The notes under the pieces: generated by a model
What the model was told of the DNA's origin: nothing
What the model saw: the letters and a program-made list of their open reading frames with translations, nothing else
Database searches by the model: none
Translations under genes and position numbers: made by a program
Assembly (NCBI RefSeq): GCF_030161615.1
Contig: NZ_BSUN01000001.1
Location: 1,488,001-1,552,000, forward strand
DNA length: 64,000 nt
Source of the DNA: Demequina litorisediminis
Lineage (GTDB): Bacteria > Actinomycetota > Actinomycetes > Actinomycetales > Demequinaceae
Direction of reading: 5' to 3'
Shown here: one piece after another, positions 42,414 to 51,701 of the stretch
Layout: each line of letters starts with the position of its first letter
How positions within the stretch are numbered: the stretch's first letter is position 1

Positions 42414-43311
42414 ATGACGCACGACCTTCCGCCCGAGGCCCCCGTGGGCGCTCCCCCACCCCCGCAGCCGTCGCGACCACCAACACCGTGGGCCGCATCG
42501 CCCTCGGCGTCGCCATCGCAGGCTTCATCTTCGCGTGCATCCCCGGCGCCCTCATCATCGGCTGGGTGTTGCTCCCGGTCGCCTTCATCCTGGGCATCGT
42601 GGGAGCCACCCGCACCGGTCAGCGCAAGGGAGGCTCCATCGCCGCCATCATCATCTCGATCGTCGGCGTCATCGTGGGAGTGGTCGTGTTCCTCGCGGTG
42701 GTCGCGGGCGCCGTGGACGAGGCCTTCGACGCGGCGACCGGCGGGGAGACGACGGCCATCGACGGCGACGAGGCTGCTCCCGATGCCGCCGCCGACGAAG
42801 ACGGCGCCACTGACGATGCGGCCAACGCCGCCGACGAGGCCGCAGACGACGAGACGGCCGACGACGCCGCGGCCGGACCGGCCGGCACCCGCGAGGATCC
42901 CTTCCCGTTCGACTCGGTGATCGCCAACAACGAGTGGTCCGTGGAGCTCAGCGGCTTCGATGCCGATGCCGACGAGGAGATCGCCGCCGCGAGCCAGGTC
43001 AACGACGCGCCGGGCGAGGGCTACCGCTGGGTCACGGTCGATGCGGCGGCCACCTACGTGGGCGCGGCATCGGGCAACGTGCTCGAGGTGTCCGTCGACT
43101 ACGTGGCGGCGGACGGCACCGTCATCAGCGCTCACGACGAGTTCGTGATGGGCCTCGAGCCCGAGTTCGACTCCCTCGCGGAGCCTCTACGAAGGCGCCA
43201 CCGAGGATGGCAAGGCTCGCCTTCCTCGTGCCCGATGCCGTGGACGGCGAGTTCCGCGTCACGCTCGGCATCCTCGCCGACGAGGTGTTCGTCGCGCTTC
43301 CCGCGCAGTAG
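42414..43311 (+). CDS. DUF4190-type membrane protein with exported DUF4352-like domain
   Basis: About 298 residues. A Pro-rich head (MTHDLPPEAPVGAPP) leads to two membrane segments (RIALGVAIAGFIFACIPGAL, GSIAAIIISIVGVIVGVVVF) as in DUF4190, then a strongly acidic Ala/Asp linker and a C-terminal beta domain (NNEWSVELSGFDADADEEIA ... RVTLGILADEVFVALPAQ) like DUF4352/TRF2-fold antigens. Function unknown. Breaks: a lost C near 42456 and AGCT breaks at 43182 and 43213. Divergent from the NarL-type kinase, 186 bases apart, so it could be its target. Confidence 0.7.
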
Positions 43312-43333
43312 CGGCCAGGCGCCCGACGGACAC

Positions 43334-43370
43334 GGGGCTGGGAGGTGCGCTGAGGGCGCCTCCCAGCCCC
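43334..43370. terminator. Terminator between the DUF4190 and dtd transcripts
   Basis: GGGGCTGGGAGG and CCTCCCAGCCCC pair as 12-base perfect arms with further partial pairing inside; between convergent genes. Confidence 0.65.
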
Positions 43371-43379
43371 ATCGCGTAC

Positions 43380-43478
43380 CTAGGGTTGGGAGTCGCCTTC
43401 CTTGCGAGCGCGGCGTCTGTCACTACTGAACATGCCGAGCACGGTGTCGACAAGGCTGGCGAGCCACTCGAAGATCAT
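43380..43478 (-). CDS. Possible 32-residue amphipathic small protein
   Basis: A short open frame that starts inside the stop of dtd (TGATG) and ends with TAG. The product [19 protein letters not shown] followed by a basic tail (DRRRARKEGDSQP) has a hydrophobic N-terminal helix and a charged end, like small membrane-associated peptides. Stop/start coupling with dtd is the main evidence. There is no homology I recognise. Confidence 0.4.
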   Translation of the reverse strand: MIFEWLASLVDTVLGMFSSDRRRARKEGDSQP

Positions 43479-43904
43479 CAGGCCTCCACGAGGATGGTCA
43501 TGGGCCCGTCGTTGACGAGTTCAACATCCATCATGGCGCCGAAGACGCCGGTGCCGACGGTCAGGCCGCGCGCTCGCAGTGCCTGCACCACAGCGTCGAC
43601 GAGGGGCTCCGCCACCGGACCAGGGGCGGCACCGTTCCACGACGGCCTCCTGCCCTTGCGCACGTCGGCATACAGCGTGAACTGGGAGACCACGATCACC
43701 GGTGCGTCCGCATCGGCCACCGACGTCTCGTCATCGAGGATGCGCAGGCTCGGCGATCTTGCGTGCGATGGTCTCGGCCTCGGTGGGGCCGTCGTCGTGG
43801 GTCACGCCCACGAGCGCCACGATGCCCTGGCGGTCAAACGAGGAGACCACCGTCCCGTCCACGGTGACCGAGGCGCGCGACGCGCGCTGGAGAACGGCCC
43901 TCAT
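43478..43904 (-). CDS. dtd: D-aminoacyl-tRNA deacylase
   Basis: About 141 residues. Removes D-amino acids wrongly loaded onto tRNA. Begins [20 protein letters not shown] and has the catalytic [19 protein letters not shown] and [20 protein letters not shown] with the conserved NDGPxT. AGCT break at 43746. It follows the DUF2516 gene; the two appear fused in one frame because of a lost base, but the ATG at 43904 is the normal Dtd start. Confidence 0.93.
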
Positions 43905-43914
43905 CGGACGGCGG

Positions 43915-44237
43915 TCACCAGCCGCCGGACTGCTGGCGGGGGCGCGCCGCCCACGGCCGCCGGACTGCTCCAGCCTGGGCTTCACGTCCACGAAGTACAG
44001 CAGCACCACCACCACCGAAGCGATGCCGAAGAGGCTCATGATGCCGCCGCCGAGCAGGAGGAACGAGACGAGCGTGGCGGCGCCGAGCAGGGCCGCCCAC
44101 AGTATCCGCGACTGCTTTCCTGCGGCCCGGTACGAGTCATCGGGGTAGCGCAGAGCATCGACGAGCCCCCACACCGCCGCCACGAACAGCAGGAACGACA
44201 GGGTGACGAGGATGAGGTACTGAAGGTTGTCGAGCAC
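43915..44237 (-). CDS. DUF2516 membrane protein
   Basis: About 108 residues, three membrane segments (YLILVTLSFLLFVAAVWGLV, ILWAALLGAATLVSFLLL, MSLFGIASVVVVLLYFVDV) with the family's VDALRYPDDSYRAAGKQSR loop. Function unknown; widespread in actinobacteria. As written it has no stop and runs into dtd. Adding one C to the run near 43943 gives the end PRQQSGGW and a TGA at 43915-43917, so the fusion is most likely an error. Confidence 0.72.
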
Positions 44238-44268
44238 GGTGGCCTCCGCGAGCGGGCTGGGGTCGGGC

Positions 44269-44701
44269 TCAGGCCAGTGTAGGGGGCAAGACCGTCAGCC
44301 CCTCGGCACGGGCAGCGGCGGCCAGACGCCGATCCCACACCCCCATCACGGGGTTGGCGGGGGCCAGCAGCAGCGCGCTGGCGAGGTGGGTGGCATCGCC
44401 GGCGCGCAGCGGTCGCCTGTCCGCCAGGGCCGCCGCGTGATCCATGAGCGTGGCCGTGATCTCCACCTTGGCCAGCGATGGCCACAGGCTCGTCCCAGCG
44501 CTCGCGGGCCCACGCCGCGGGAGCGGCGTCAATCCGGCCGATGCGCTCGGCGGCCGCCAGGATCGACCTCACCTCGGCATCGGCGATGCGGGAGGTGACG
44601 ACGGCATCGGCCCCGCTCCACAGGGCCACCGCCAGCGGAGACCCCGTCTCCAGGGCGCACAGTTTCACGAGGGCGGAGGTGTCGAGGTAGACAAGCGACA
44701 C
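44269..44701 (-). CDS. PIN-domain toxin of a VapBC-type pair
   Basis: About 144 residues. Acidic PIN residues in LVYLDTSALVKLCALETG, SRIADAEVRSILAAAERIG and LRAGDATHLASALLLA; the last Asp is in NPVMGVWDRRLAAAARAEGL. PIN toxins cleave RNA, often tRNA. AGCT break at 44486. The GTG start lies three bases after the stop of the antitoxin gene, the usual antitoxin-first order. Confidence 0.85.
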
Positions 44702-44704
44702 GGG

Positions 44705-44965
44705 TCACCTCCTCAGGCGACCGAGCAGGCTCGACAGCGCGTCCTTCGCGGCCTCCGCCTGCGGCAGACGCGGGACCGCGCGGGCTTGGGCGGGGGCTCC
44801 AGGAGGCCATCGGCCTCGAGTCGCTCGAGCAGCGATGTCGCCTCAACGCCGCCCAGGCGGGCCACCGGCACGCCCCGCTCGGTGATGATTACGTCCTCGC
44901 CCGCCTTGGCGGCCGCGAGCGCCTCGCTCAGCCGCTTGCGCAGGCTCCGTCACTGTCGGCTCCAC
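44705..44965 (-). CDS. Phd/YefM-type antitoxin
   Basis: About 86 residues, recovered only by healing. The core reads VTELRKRLSEALAAAKAGED then VIITERGVPVARLGGVEATS, the standard Phd/YefM N-terminal fold that binds DNA, then a toxin-binding tail (ERLEADGLLEPPPKPARSR ... LSSLLGRLRR). Breaks: AGCT at 44942 and a lost base near 44771. GTG 44965 or 44953 may be the start. Its stop lies three bases before the PIN toxin gene, and both would form one autoregulated unit. Confidence 0.75.
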
Positions 44966-45057
44966 GCTGTCACGGTAGCGCGCGCGGCACTTCTTGGCCC
45001 GGAGGGCGGGGCCGCGTCACCTGTAGCCCGGCGCGCGGCGCCGATGCGTGACGAGGG

Positions 45058-46229
45058 TCAGGCGGGCATGTCGCCGCCGTCCGCGGCGCATCCCTTGCCC
45101 ATGAGCAGGCCCTTCATGGTGGGCCCTGGCTTGGGTGGGCGGTCCGCCGAGAAGCCGTCGGCGTTCACGATGAGGCTCCTGGCTGGCGGCGAGCACGCCA
45201 CCGTCGGACGGGACGGCAAGCGTGGCGGCGGGGTCGGTCGATCGCTTGAGGACGGCCAGCGCGATGGGGCCGTACTCGTGGTGGCGTGCCACGGACGTGA
45301 TGTGGCCCACCTCCTTGGCGTCGTCGCCCTCGCCGAGCGTGACGGTGGCGCCGCGCTCGGGCAACGTGTGGGCGGATCCGTCGAGGTGCAGCAGCGTGAG
45401 GCGGCGCGGAGGCCGTCCCACGTTGTGGACCTTGGCGACGGTCTCCTGGCCGCGATAGCAGCCCTTGTGCAGGTGCACGGCGGTGCGGAGCCAGTCGAGT
45501 TCGTGAGGAAGCGTGGTCGCGTCGACCTCGTAGACGGCGCGGGGACGGTATGCCGCGATGCGCTCCGCCTCGGCTGCCCACGTGCCTGCCAGCGTCCAGC
45601 CGGCCTCCAGGCGCTCGTCGATCTGTGCGTCCAGCGTGGAGCGCGGCACGATCACCAGGCGCCAGGCCCGTTCGACGCCGGGGTGCGCGGAGGGGTCGGC
45701 TGCATAGGTGGTGCCGCCCTCGACGATGCCGGGCCACGGGTCTACCCATGTGACGGGCTCGCCCTCGGCGGCCGGCGCGCGGACGGCCTCGCCCAGCGCC
45801 GCCCACTCGGCCGTGACATCGGCCACCTCGACCCGCAGCATGAACCGCATGCGGTCAAGGAAGGTGGCCAGGCCCTCGGCGGTCTCGGTGATGAGCCACA
45901 CGGTCTCGCCGTCATCGACGGCGCCTGCCACGTGCTCGATGCGCCCCTGCGGAGAGAGGATCATCAGGCTCGCTCGACTGGCCCGGAGCCAGTCGCCCCA
46001 CCGCCTGCGTGGACAGCGAATCGAGCCACGACAACCGGTCGGGGCCGGTGACGGTCACGATGCCAAGGTGCGATTGGTCCACCACCGCGCGGCCCGCCTG
46101 CAGCGCGCGCTGCTCGGCCGTGGGATCGCCGTAGTGCCACGCCACCGCAGCATCCGCAGCGGCATCGGGCACCGCGCCGTGGCGCGCAAGAACAGGGGAG
46201 GTCATGACCTCGGAACGCGCGGACTCCAC
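45058..46229 (-). CDS. ygfZ: Folate-binding protein YgfZ (GcvT-like)
   Basis: About 390 residues. YgfZ helps assemble or repair iron-sulfur enzymes and binds tetrahydrofolate. The family signature KGCYRGQE is present in LHKGCYRGQETVAKVHNVG; the N-terminal domain has QAGRAVVDQSHLGIVTVTGP. AGCT breaks at 45966 and 45173; healed, the end is GKGCAADGGDMPA. GTG 46229 is chosen as start because AGGAGG lies eight bases ahead; ATG 46205 is the alternative. Starts 13 bases after the nitrobindin gene, so likely in one operon. Confidence 0.88.
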
Positions 46230-46241
46230 CGGAGATTCCTC

Positions 46242-46769
46242 CTAGGCGCGCGTGAGGCGGGCGCTGAGGTACGACTGCAGGTCGTGACCGAAGGCCGCGA
46301 GATCCCACGCCCACATCAGTTCGCCCTCGACGAGGCCGTACATGCGGGTACCTCCCCGCACCTCGGGGCCCGTCTCGGTGGCCGCTGCGAAGCGGGTCGC
46401 GAGGTCGATGCGTCCGTTACCGACGGCGCCCATGTAGCAGGTCAGCACGCCGGAAGCCTCGGTCATGACGATCTCGAGCGGGTGCTGGAAGTCCTGCAGC
46501 GTGACGCCCTCGGGGGCGGACGGCGCGACGCGCCAGAATCCCGACTCCACCGACCACACCTGGCCCGGCTCGTCGTCGGTGCCACGCAGGCGAGTGGTGC
46601 ACGTATACGTCAGGTACGGGCCGCCGTCGTGATCGAAGACGATGTCCTGGACGATCTCCGCCTTGGGGATGCCGGGGTACTCGATCTCGCCGTGGCCGGA
46701 CCAGCGGCCCACGAGCCACGCGAGCGGATATGCCTCGGGAGCGAGGTCATCGGGAATGACGAAACTCAA
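46242..46769 (-). CDS. Nitrobindin-like heme-binding beta-barrel protein
   Basis: 175 residues, frame intact. The family motif GxWxGxG appears as LVGRWSGHGEIEYPG, and the candidate proximal heme His is in AAFGHDLQSYLSARL. Nitrobindins (THAP4-like, formerly DUF1794) hold ferric heme and isomerise peroxynitrite to nitrate. I choose TTG 46769 (LSFVIPDDLAPEAYPLAW), which overlaps the stop of the small upstream gene and fits the family's usual start; ATG 46817 is in frame but would overlap that gene by 50 bases. Confidence 0.8.
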   Translation of the reverse strand: MSFVIPDDLAPEAYPLAWLVGRWSGHGEIEYPGIPKAEIVQDIVFDHDGGPYLTYTCTTRLRGTDDEPGQVWSVESGFWRVAPSAPEGVTLQDFQHPLEIVMTEASGVLTCYMGAVGNGRIDLATRFAAATETGPEVRGGTRMYGLVEGELMWAWDLAAFGHDLQSYLSARLTRA

Positions 46770-46876
46770 CGCTGCGGGCTCTTCAGGAGACGCCAGCCCA
46801 CGACGCCGCACGTCCATGCGGCTCCGCCGAAGGCCAGCACGGCCAGTGCCGTGAAGACGGCTTCCAGTGCGGTCAT
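46766..46876 (-). CDS. Small single-span membrane protein
   Basis: About 36 residues: MTALEAVFTALAVLAFGGAA then WTCGVVGWRLLKSPQR, one hydrophobic helix with a short basic end. Its TGA overlaps the TTG start of the nitrobindin gene (TTGA), indicating coupling. ATG 46885 is an alternative start. No known family, but the protein-like composition and overlap make it credible. Confidence 0.5.
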   Translation of the reverse strand: MTALEAVFTALAVLAFGGAAWTCGVVGWRLLKSPQR

Positions 46877-46940
46877 GCCGCCCATAGTAATACGGGCGGT
46901 GCGGCGCTCGGGCCGAGGGTCCCGAGCCTTCGCCGGGCCG

Positions 46941-47382
46941 TCAGGCCGCGCGCGAGGTGAGCCTTCTTGAATCCCAGGTAGATCTCGCAACCCAGGCAGA
47001 AACCGAACACCGCGTTGAGGAACGAGGCGATGAGCACGAGGACGCCGAAGACGTAGAAGCCAGCCGCGACGTCGAGCAGCCCGAACACGAGCGCGAGGGC
47101 CGCCATGGCGAGTCCCATCTGCTGGGCGAAACGCGGGGCGCGGAACGACTCGGTCTCCGCGGGGGCGCCGAGGCGCGGGCGGATGAGGCGCTTGAACAGC
47201 CATGACTGGACGGAGGCCTGCGGCCCGATGAACCCGGCGGGGATGAACAGGACCACCAGGATCGCCATCGGCACCAGCCCGGCATCGGAGCCGAGCAACA
47301 CCGCCGCCACGGCGAAGGCGAGCGTGATGGCCGCGCCGAAGCGGTAGCCGCGCGGGTCAATCTGAATGTCGGTGCTGGTCAT
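46941..47382 (-). CDS. DUF4395 membrane protein
   Basis: About 146 residues. Starts MTSTDIQIDPRGYRFGAAIT and has four membrane segments, with IGPQASVQSWLFKRLIRPRL and AVFGFCLGCEIYLGFKKL, the cysteine pair typical of DUF4395. These proteins often sit beside thioredoxin-like genes, as here, and may take part in thiol or sulfur chemistry. AGCT break at 46960; healed it ends KKLTSRAA at TGA 46941-46943. Confidence 0.82.
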
Positions 47383-47401
47383 GTGTCCTCCTGGCCGGAG
47401 T

Positions 47402-47836
47402 CTAGATCGTGTATTCGGTGCCGCTGGTGTGCACTTTTGCTAGGGCCTCGCGTGCCTGCTGTGCCGTGGGGGCGCCGTCCATGCGCGCCACGATGGTGCC
47501 GTCGCCGTCGAGCACCAGGGTGGTGGGCGTGCGCATGATCGAGAGGTCGCGGGCAAGATCAAGCCGCACCGAGGCGTCGACTTCGACATGCGTGACGTGG
47601 TCCTGCTCCGAGGCCACCGTCTGCAGCAGCCGCGCGGTGCCGGGGCACTTGGCACACATGGGAGTCGAGAACTGCACAAAGGTCGCGTAGTAGCCGCGCT
47701 GAGCGCCGATCTGTTCGCTGGTCAGAGCGCCCGCACGCTCAACCTCCCGCACCGCGCCCTGGCGACGCTGCCACCACAGATACGCCACGCTTACGAGCGC
47801 GAGCAGGCTCACCAGAGCCACGATCTTGAGGAGCAC
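47402..47836 (-). CDS. Membrane-anchored thioredoxin-like protein
   Basis: About 144 residues, frame intact. One N-terminal membrane helix (VLLKIVALVSLLALVSVAYL), then a thioredoxin fold with the redox motif CAKC in TFVQFSTPMCAKCPGTARLL and the cis-Pro in IMRTPTTLVLDGDG. It would act in disulfide or reduction chemistry at the membrane, probably with the DUF4395 protein 19 bases downstream. Start GTG 47836 follows AGGA by six bases; the frame is open further upstream but overlaps the preceding gene. Confidence 0.8.
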   Translation of the reverse strand: MLLKIVALVSLLALVSVAYLWWQRRQGAVREVERAGALTSEQIGAQRGYYATFVQFSTPMCAKCPGTARLLQTVASEQDHVTHVEVDASVRLDLARDLSIMRTPTTLVLDGDGTIVARMDGAPTAQQAREALAKVHTSGTEYTI

Positions 47837-47853
47837 GACCAGTCCTAGGGAAG

Positions 47854-48590
47854 TCAGCCGACGAGGAGCCTTGCCGCCCAGGTACACCAGGGCGCCAATG
47901 GCAAGAACAGGCGTGATGCCGGAGGCTATTCCCGCCCACGCGGAGGTGGCGGGCGGCTCACGGCGCGCGAGGCTCGTTCATGAGGACCACCGATGCGGCG
48001 CCGATGCCACCGACCACGGCCCCGCCGTACCAGGGCAGCGTCTCGAACACGGCGCCCAGCGCCGCTCCCGTGCCGATGCCGAGCGCAAAGGCGATGATCG
48101 CGTTGATGGTGCCGTTACGTGTGAGGACGGAACCCACGGCGCCCAGGGCCACGGCGGCGGCCGATGCGACCACGAGGTCCTCGGCGCCCACGGTGCGTCC
48201 GGCGGCGAGCCAGGCGGCGCCCGTCGCGGCGATGGTGCCTCCCGCTGCGGTCGCGGCCACCGCGCCGGCGGCGCGGCCGGGCGGGCTCGGGACGAAGATC
48301 TCGGTGGCGAGCGAGGCGATGACAATCGCGGCGATGGCGATCACCATGTAGCGCAGATAGGGCTCGGAGCGGCCGATGACGACGGTGCCGAGGGCCAGCA
48401 GACCGCCGAGCCCGACCACCGCGGCACTCACCTTGCGGTGCGGAACCCTGAGCAGTTCGGGCCACCCCGCGGCAAACAACACCATGCACAACGCGAGCCC
48501 AAGACCGAGCCAGCGCACCCCTAGAAAACCGGTAGCAGCGATGACCGCTGCACAGACAGCGGTGATCGACGCACGGGTCGTGGGATTCAT
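47854..48590 (-). CDS. Polytopic membrane protein of unknown function
   Basis: About 245 residues with seven or eight membrane segments (ASITAVCAAVIAATGFLGVR, LGLGLALCMVLFAAGWPELL, YMVIAIAAIVIASLATEIFV, GGTIAATGAAWLAAG ...). No domain recognised. Two AGCT breaks, 47970 and 47867, hide the real end: healed, the sequence continues NELARREPPATSAWAG then TPVLAIGALVYLGGKLLVG to TGA 47854-47856; unhealed it stops early at 47958. Divergent from glnR, starting 58 bases away from it. Confidence 0.65.
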
Positions 48591-48647
48591 GGGGGTTAGT
48601 GTCTCAGAGAATGCGCCGCTAGAGTGATGGCCGAACGGAGGTGGCGT

Positions 48648-49360
48648 GTGGCAGACCTGCTGGTGCTTACCCCGTCTCCGGACGGGGCTACCGAGGTGTT
48701 GCCTGCGCTCGGGCTCCTGTCGCATCGGACGCGTGCTTTGCCGCCCGACCCGCAGGCCATGCTCGACGCTTTCGACGCGGACGTCATCATCATCGATGGC
48801 CGCCACGACCTGGCGGAGGCGCGCAACAACTGCAAGTTGGTCCAGGTCACGGGCGTGTCCGTGCCGCTACTGCTCGTGCTGCGCGAGGGCGGACTGTCGA
48901 TCGTCAACGCCGACTGGGGTGCCGACGATGTGGTGCTCGCCGATGCCGTGCCCGCCGAGGTCGAGGCCCGCATCCGCCTCCTCGTGGGCCGTGCCAACCA
49001 GCAGGACCCGCTCGAGAAGGCGGCCGAGTTCTCCTCCGGCGACCTCACGGTCGACGTGGGCGGCTACACCGCCCGTCTCAAGGGCGTTCCGCTCGATCTC
49101 ACGTACAAGGAGTTCGAGGCTCCTCAAGTACCTGATGCAGCACCCCGGCCGCGTCTACACGCGTGACCAGGCTGCTGCAGGAGGTGTGGGGCTTCGACTA
49201 CTACGGCGGCACCCGCACCGTCGACGTGCACGTGCGACGCCTGCGCGCAAAGCTCGGCGCGGAGCACGAACAGCTCATCGGCACCGTCCGCAACGTGGGC
49301 TACCGATTCGACCCGCCGTCGCCCAAGCAGGCCGCAGCGGCCGAGGCCGCCGGAGCGTAA
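48648..49360 (+). CDS. glnR: GlnR-type nitrogen-metabolism regulator
   Basis: About 237 residues. The start [20 protein letters not shown] and [20 protein letters not shown] match actinobacterial GlnR, an orphan OmpR-like regulator without a normal phosphorylation pocket that controls glutamine synthetase and ammonium uptake. The winged helix is highly conserved: [58 protein letters not shown] breaks at 49117 and 49169, both within the DNA-binding domain. GTG 48648 follows GGAGG. Usually works with no kinase, and none is nearby. Confidence 0.9.
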
Positions 49361-49394
49361 GCCGCCCGGCATCGGCCGGATGCCATCACTCCGT

Positions 49395-49414
49395 CGCGGG
49401 GACTACTCCCCGCG
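49395..49414 (+). terminator. Hairpin after glnR
   Basis: CGCGGGG and CCCCGCG with a 6-base loop, 35 bases after the glnR stop codon. Confidence 0.5.
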
Positions 49415-49488
49415 GGCGATCTCATCGACGCATGCCGCTCGGTAACCTAGACAGAGCACTGTGACCGTGACCCGAACGGACTGACTCG

Positions 49489-50830
49489 ATGGCCAAAGAC
49501 CCCGCGGCCCGCCTTTTCTCTCGCCTGACCCCTTCGACCGAGCGCACGCTCGCCGACGTCCTGCGCACCGAACGCGCGGGCGGGCTCCTGCTGCTGCTCG
49601 GGACCGTGGTGGCCCTCGTGTGGGCGAACTCCGCGTGGTCGGGAGGCTACGAGGCGCTGCGTGACTTCCACTTTGGCCCCGAGTCGCTGCACCTGAACCT
49701 CTCGGTGGGCGACTGGGCCAAGGACGGCCTGCTGGCGATCTTCTTCTTCGTGGTCGGTCTCGAACTTAAGCGCGAGATCGTCGCAGGCGAGTTGCGGCGC
49801 CCGGCGACGGCCATCGTCCCGATCGTCGCGGCCGTGGGCGGCATGGCCGTTCCTGCCGTCATCTACGTGGCCACCAACGTCCTGCAGGATGGCGGCTCCA
49901 CCTCTGGGTGGGCGGTCCCGACGGCCACCGACATCGCGTTCGCCGTGGCGGTGCTCGCGGTGGTGGGCCGCTGGCTCCCCAACGCCCTGCGCGCCTTCCT
50001 CTTGACGCTCGCGGTGGTCGATGACCTGCTCGCGATCATCATCATCGCGGTGTTCTTCACGGAGGAGGTCCACTTCCAGTGGCTCATCGCCTCTGCGCTG
50101 TGCATCGCGCTGTTCGGATACCTGGCCCGCAAGCGCATCACGTTCTGGTGGATCCTCATTCCGCTCGGCGTCGCGTCGTGGGCGTTCATGCATGCCTCGG
50201 GCGTGCACGCCACCATCGCGGGTGTCGCGCTCGGCATGGTGGTCCCCGCGTTGGCCGCCAAGGGTGAAAAGCACGCGCTCGCGGAGCACTGGGAGCACAA
50301 GTGGCGTCCCATCTCGGCGGGCATCGCCGTGCCCGTGTTCGCGCTGTTCGCGGCGGGCATCACCATCTCCACCGAGTCGTTGGCAACCGCCGCAGGCGAC
50401 CCCGTGGCCCAGGGCGTGTTCCTTGGCCTCGTGCTCGGCAAGCCGCTGGGCATCGTGCTGGCGACCGTCATCGTGGCGTCGATCTCGCGTTCGGGTCTTG
50501 ACCGAGGGCTGTCCTGGTGGGACGTCATCGGGGTCGGATTCCTCGCCGGCATCGGCTTCACGGTGTCGCTACTGATTGGCGAGTTGTCCTTCGCGGGCGA
50601 ACGGGTTGCCGAGGTCAAGATGGCCGTCCTGCTGGCATCCGTGGCCGCGGCGGCGATCGGGTCGTCGATCCTCATGTGGCGCGATCGGCACTATCAGCGC
50701 CTGTACGAGCAGCGCTCCACCTCGACGGAGATCAATCAACAGGTCGCCAAGGCTCACGGCGCGCGTGCCGAGCACGTCCACCCCGACGAGCCTGCCTCAC
50801 CCCGACGAGGAGTCGCGGCAGTCGTCCTGA
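49489..50830 (+). CDS. nhaA: Na+/H+ antiporter NhaA
   Basis: About 447 residues, 12 membrane segments. NhaA hallmarks: WAKDGLLAIFFFVVGLELKR, WAVPTATDIAFAVAVLAVVG, FLLTLAVVDDLLAIIIIAVF (the paired Asp that carry ions) and HASGVHATIAGVALGMVVP. It exports Na+ in exchange for protons. The C-terminal tail is acidic and His-rich (HVHPDELPHPDEESRQSS) and contains an AGCT break at 50789. Convergent with nth; a perfect 20-base palindrome lies between. Confidence 0.95.
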
Positions 50831-50844
50831 CCCGCCCCCGCTCC

Positions 50845-50864
50845 GTCAAATGGATCCATTTGAC
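50845..50864. other. Perfect 20-base palindrome between nhaA and nth
   Basis: GTCAAATGGATCCATTTGAC is its own reverse complement with no loop. A hairpin of this type is a poor terminator, and its AT-rich centre stands out in a convergent gap; purpose unknown. Confidence 0.5.
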
Positions 50865-50891
50865 TCGTCTAAGGCCGTAAAAGCACCAAAA

Positions 50892-51575
50892 TCAACCGCT
50901 AGCGGGGCGGGAGCGGGCCCCGGGGGCGCTGGGGCACAGGTCCGCGATCTCGCAAGCGCCGCACTCGGGCTTGCGGGCCTTGCAGCGCCGCCGGCCGTGG
51001 AAGATCACCCGGTGCGACCACAACGTCCACTCCTTGCGCTCGATGAGCGCCATGAGTTCGCGCTCCACGACCACCGGGTCCTCGTTCACGGTCAGCCCCA
51101 GGCGCCTCGCGAGCCTGCCCATGTGGGTGTCCACCGTGATCCCCGGCACCCCAAACGCGTTGCCGAGGACCACGTTGGCCGTCTTGCGGCCCACCCCGCG
51201 CAGCGTCACCAGATCCTTCAGCCGTCCGGGCACCTCGCCCTCGTAGCGTTCGACGATGTCGCGGCTGAGCCCCAGCAGTGACTCGGCCTTCGCCCGGTAG
51301 AACCCCGTGGGCTTGATGAGCGCCTCGAGGCGGTCGCGGTCGGCGCCGGCAAGGGCCTGTGCGTCCGGGTAGACGGCGAAGAGGCCCGGCGTCACCTGGT
51401 TGACGCGGACATCCGTGCATTGGGCGCTGAGCACCGTCGCGACGAGCAACTGGAACGGCGTCGTGTAGTCGAGTTCGCAGTGCGCGTCCGGGTACACCTC
51501 CGCGAGGGCGCGGTTCACGGCCCTGGCGCGGCGCGTCAGCGACACGGGTGGGGCCTGCATCGCGGCATCGGCCAC
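50892..51575 (-). CDS. nth: Endonuclease III
   Basis: 227 residues, frame intact. Removes oxidised pyrimidines and nicks the DNA. Motifs: [20 protein letters not shown], helix-hairpin-helix [20 protein letters not shown] (catalytic Lys), catalytic Asp in [15 protein letters not shown], and iron-sulfur cysteines [17 protein letters not shown] (6-2-5 spacing). GTG start 51575; ATG 51560 possible. Convergent with nhaA and divergent from the unknown gene ahead of the Crp/Fnr gene, the usual actinobacterial order. Confidence 0.94.
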   Translation of the reverse strand: MADAAMQAPPVSLTRRARAVNRALAEVYPDAHCELDYTTPFQLLVATVLSAQCTDVRVNQVTPGLFAVYPDAQALAGADRDRLEALIKPTGFYRAKAESLLGLSRDIVERYEGEVPGRLKDLVTLRGVGRKTANVVLGNAFGVPGITVDTHMGRLARRLGLTVNEDPVVVERELMALIERKEWTLWSHRVIFHGRRRCKARKPECGACEIADLCPSAPGARSRPASG

Positions 51576-51701
51576 GGTGAGGGGGTGCGACTGCTCATGA
51601 CGTCACCATAAGCGATCCTTAAGCACCGCCTTGAGCCCGCCGATAAGCCGAATGTCAGGCGTGCCAACCGCGCCTGCGCGACGGCACGGGATGGAGGTGA
51701 C

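Noticed and set aside
44269-44965. Anti-phage defence island around the VapBC-like pair
   Set aside because: Only a toxin-antitoxin pair is present, and the neighbours are housekeeping genes (dtd, ygfZ).
51576-51701. Additional gene between nth and the Crp-linked gene
   Set aside because: No frame with a plausible start or composition; the stretch probably holds divergent promoters.
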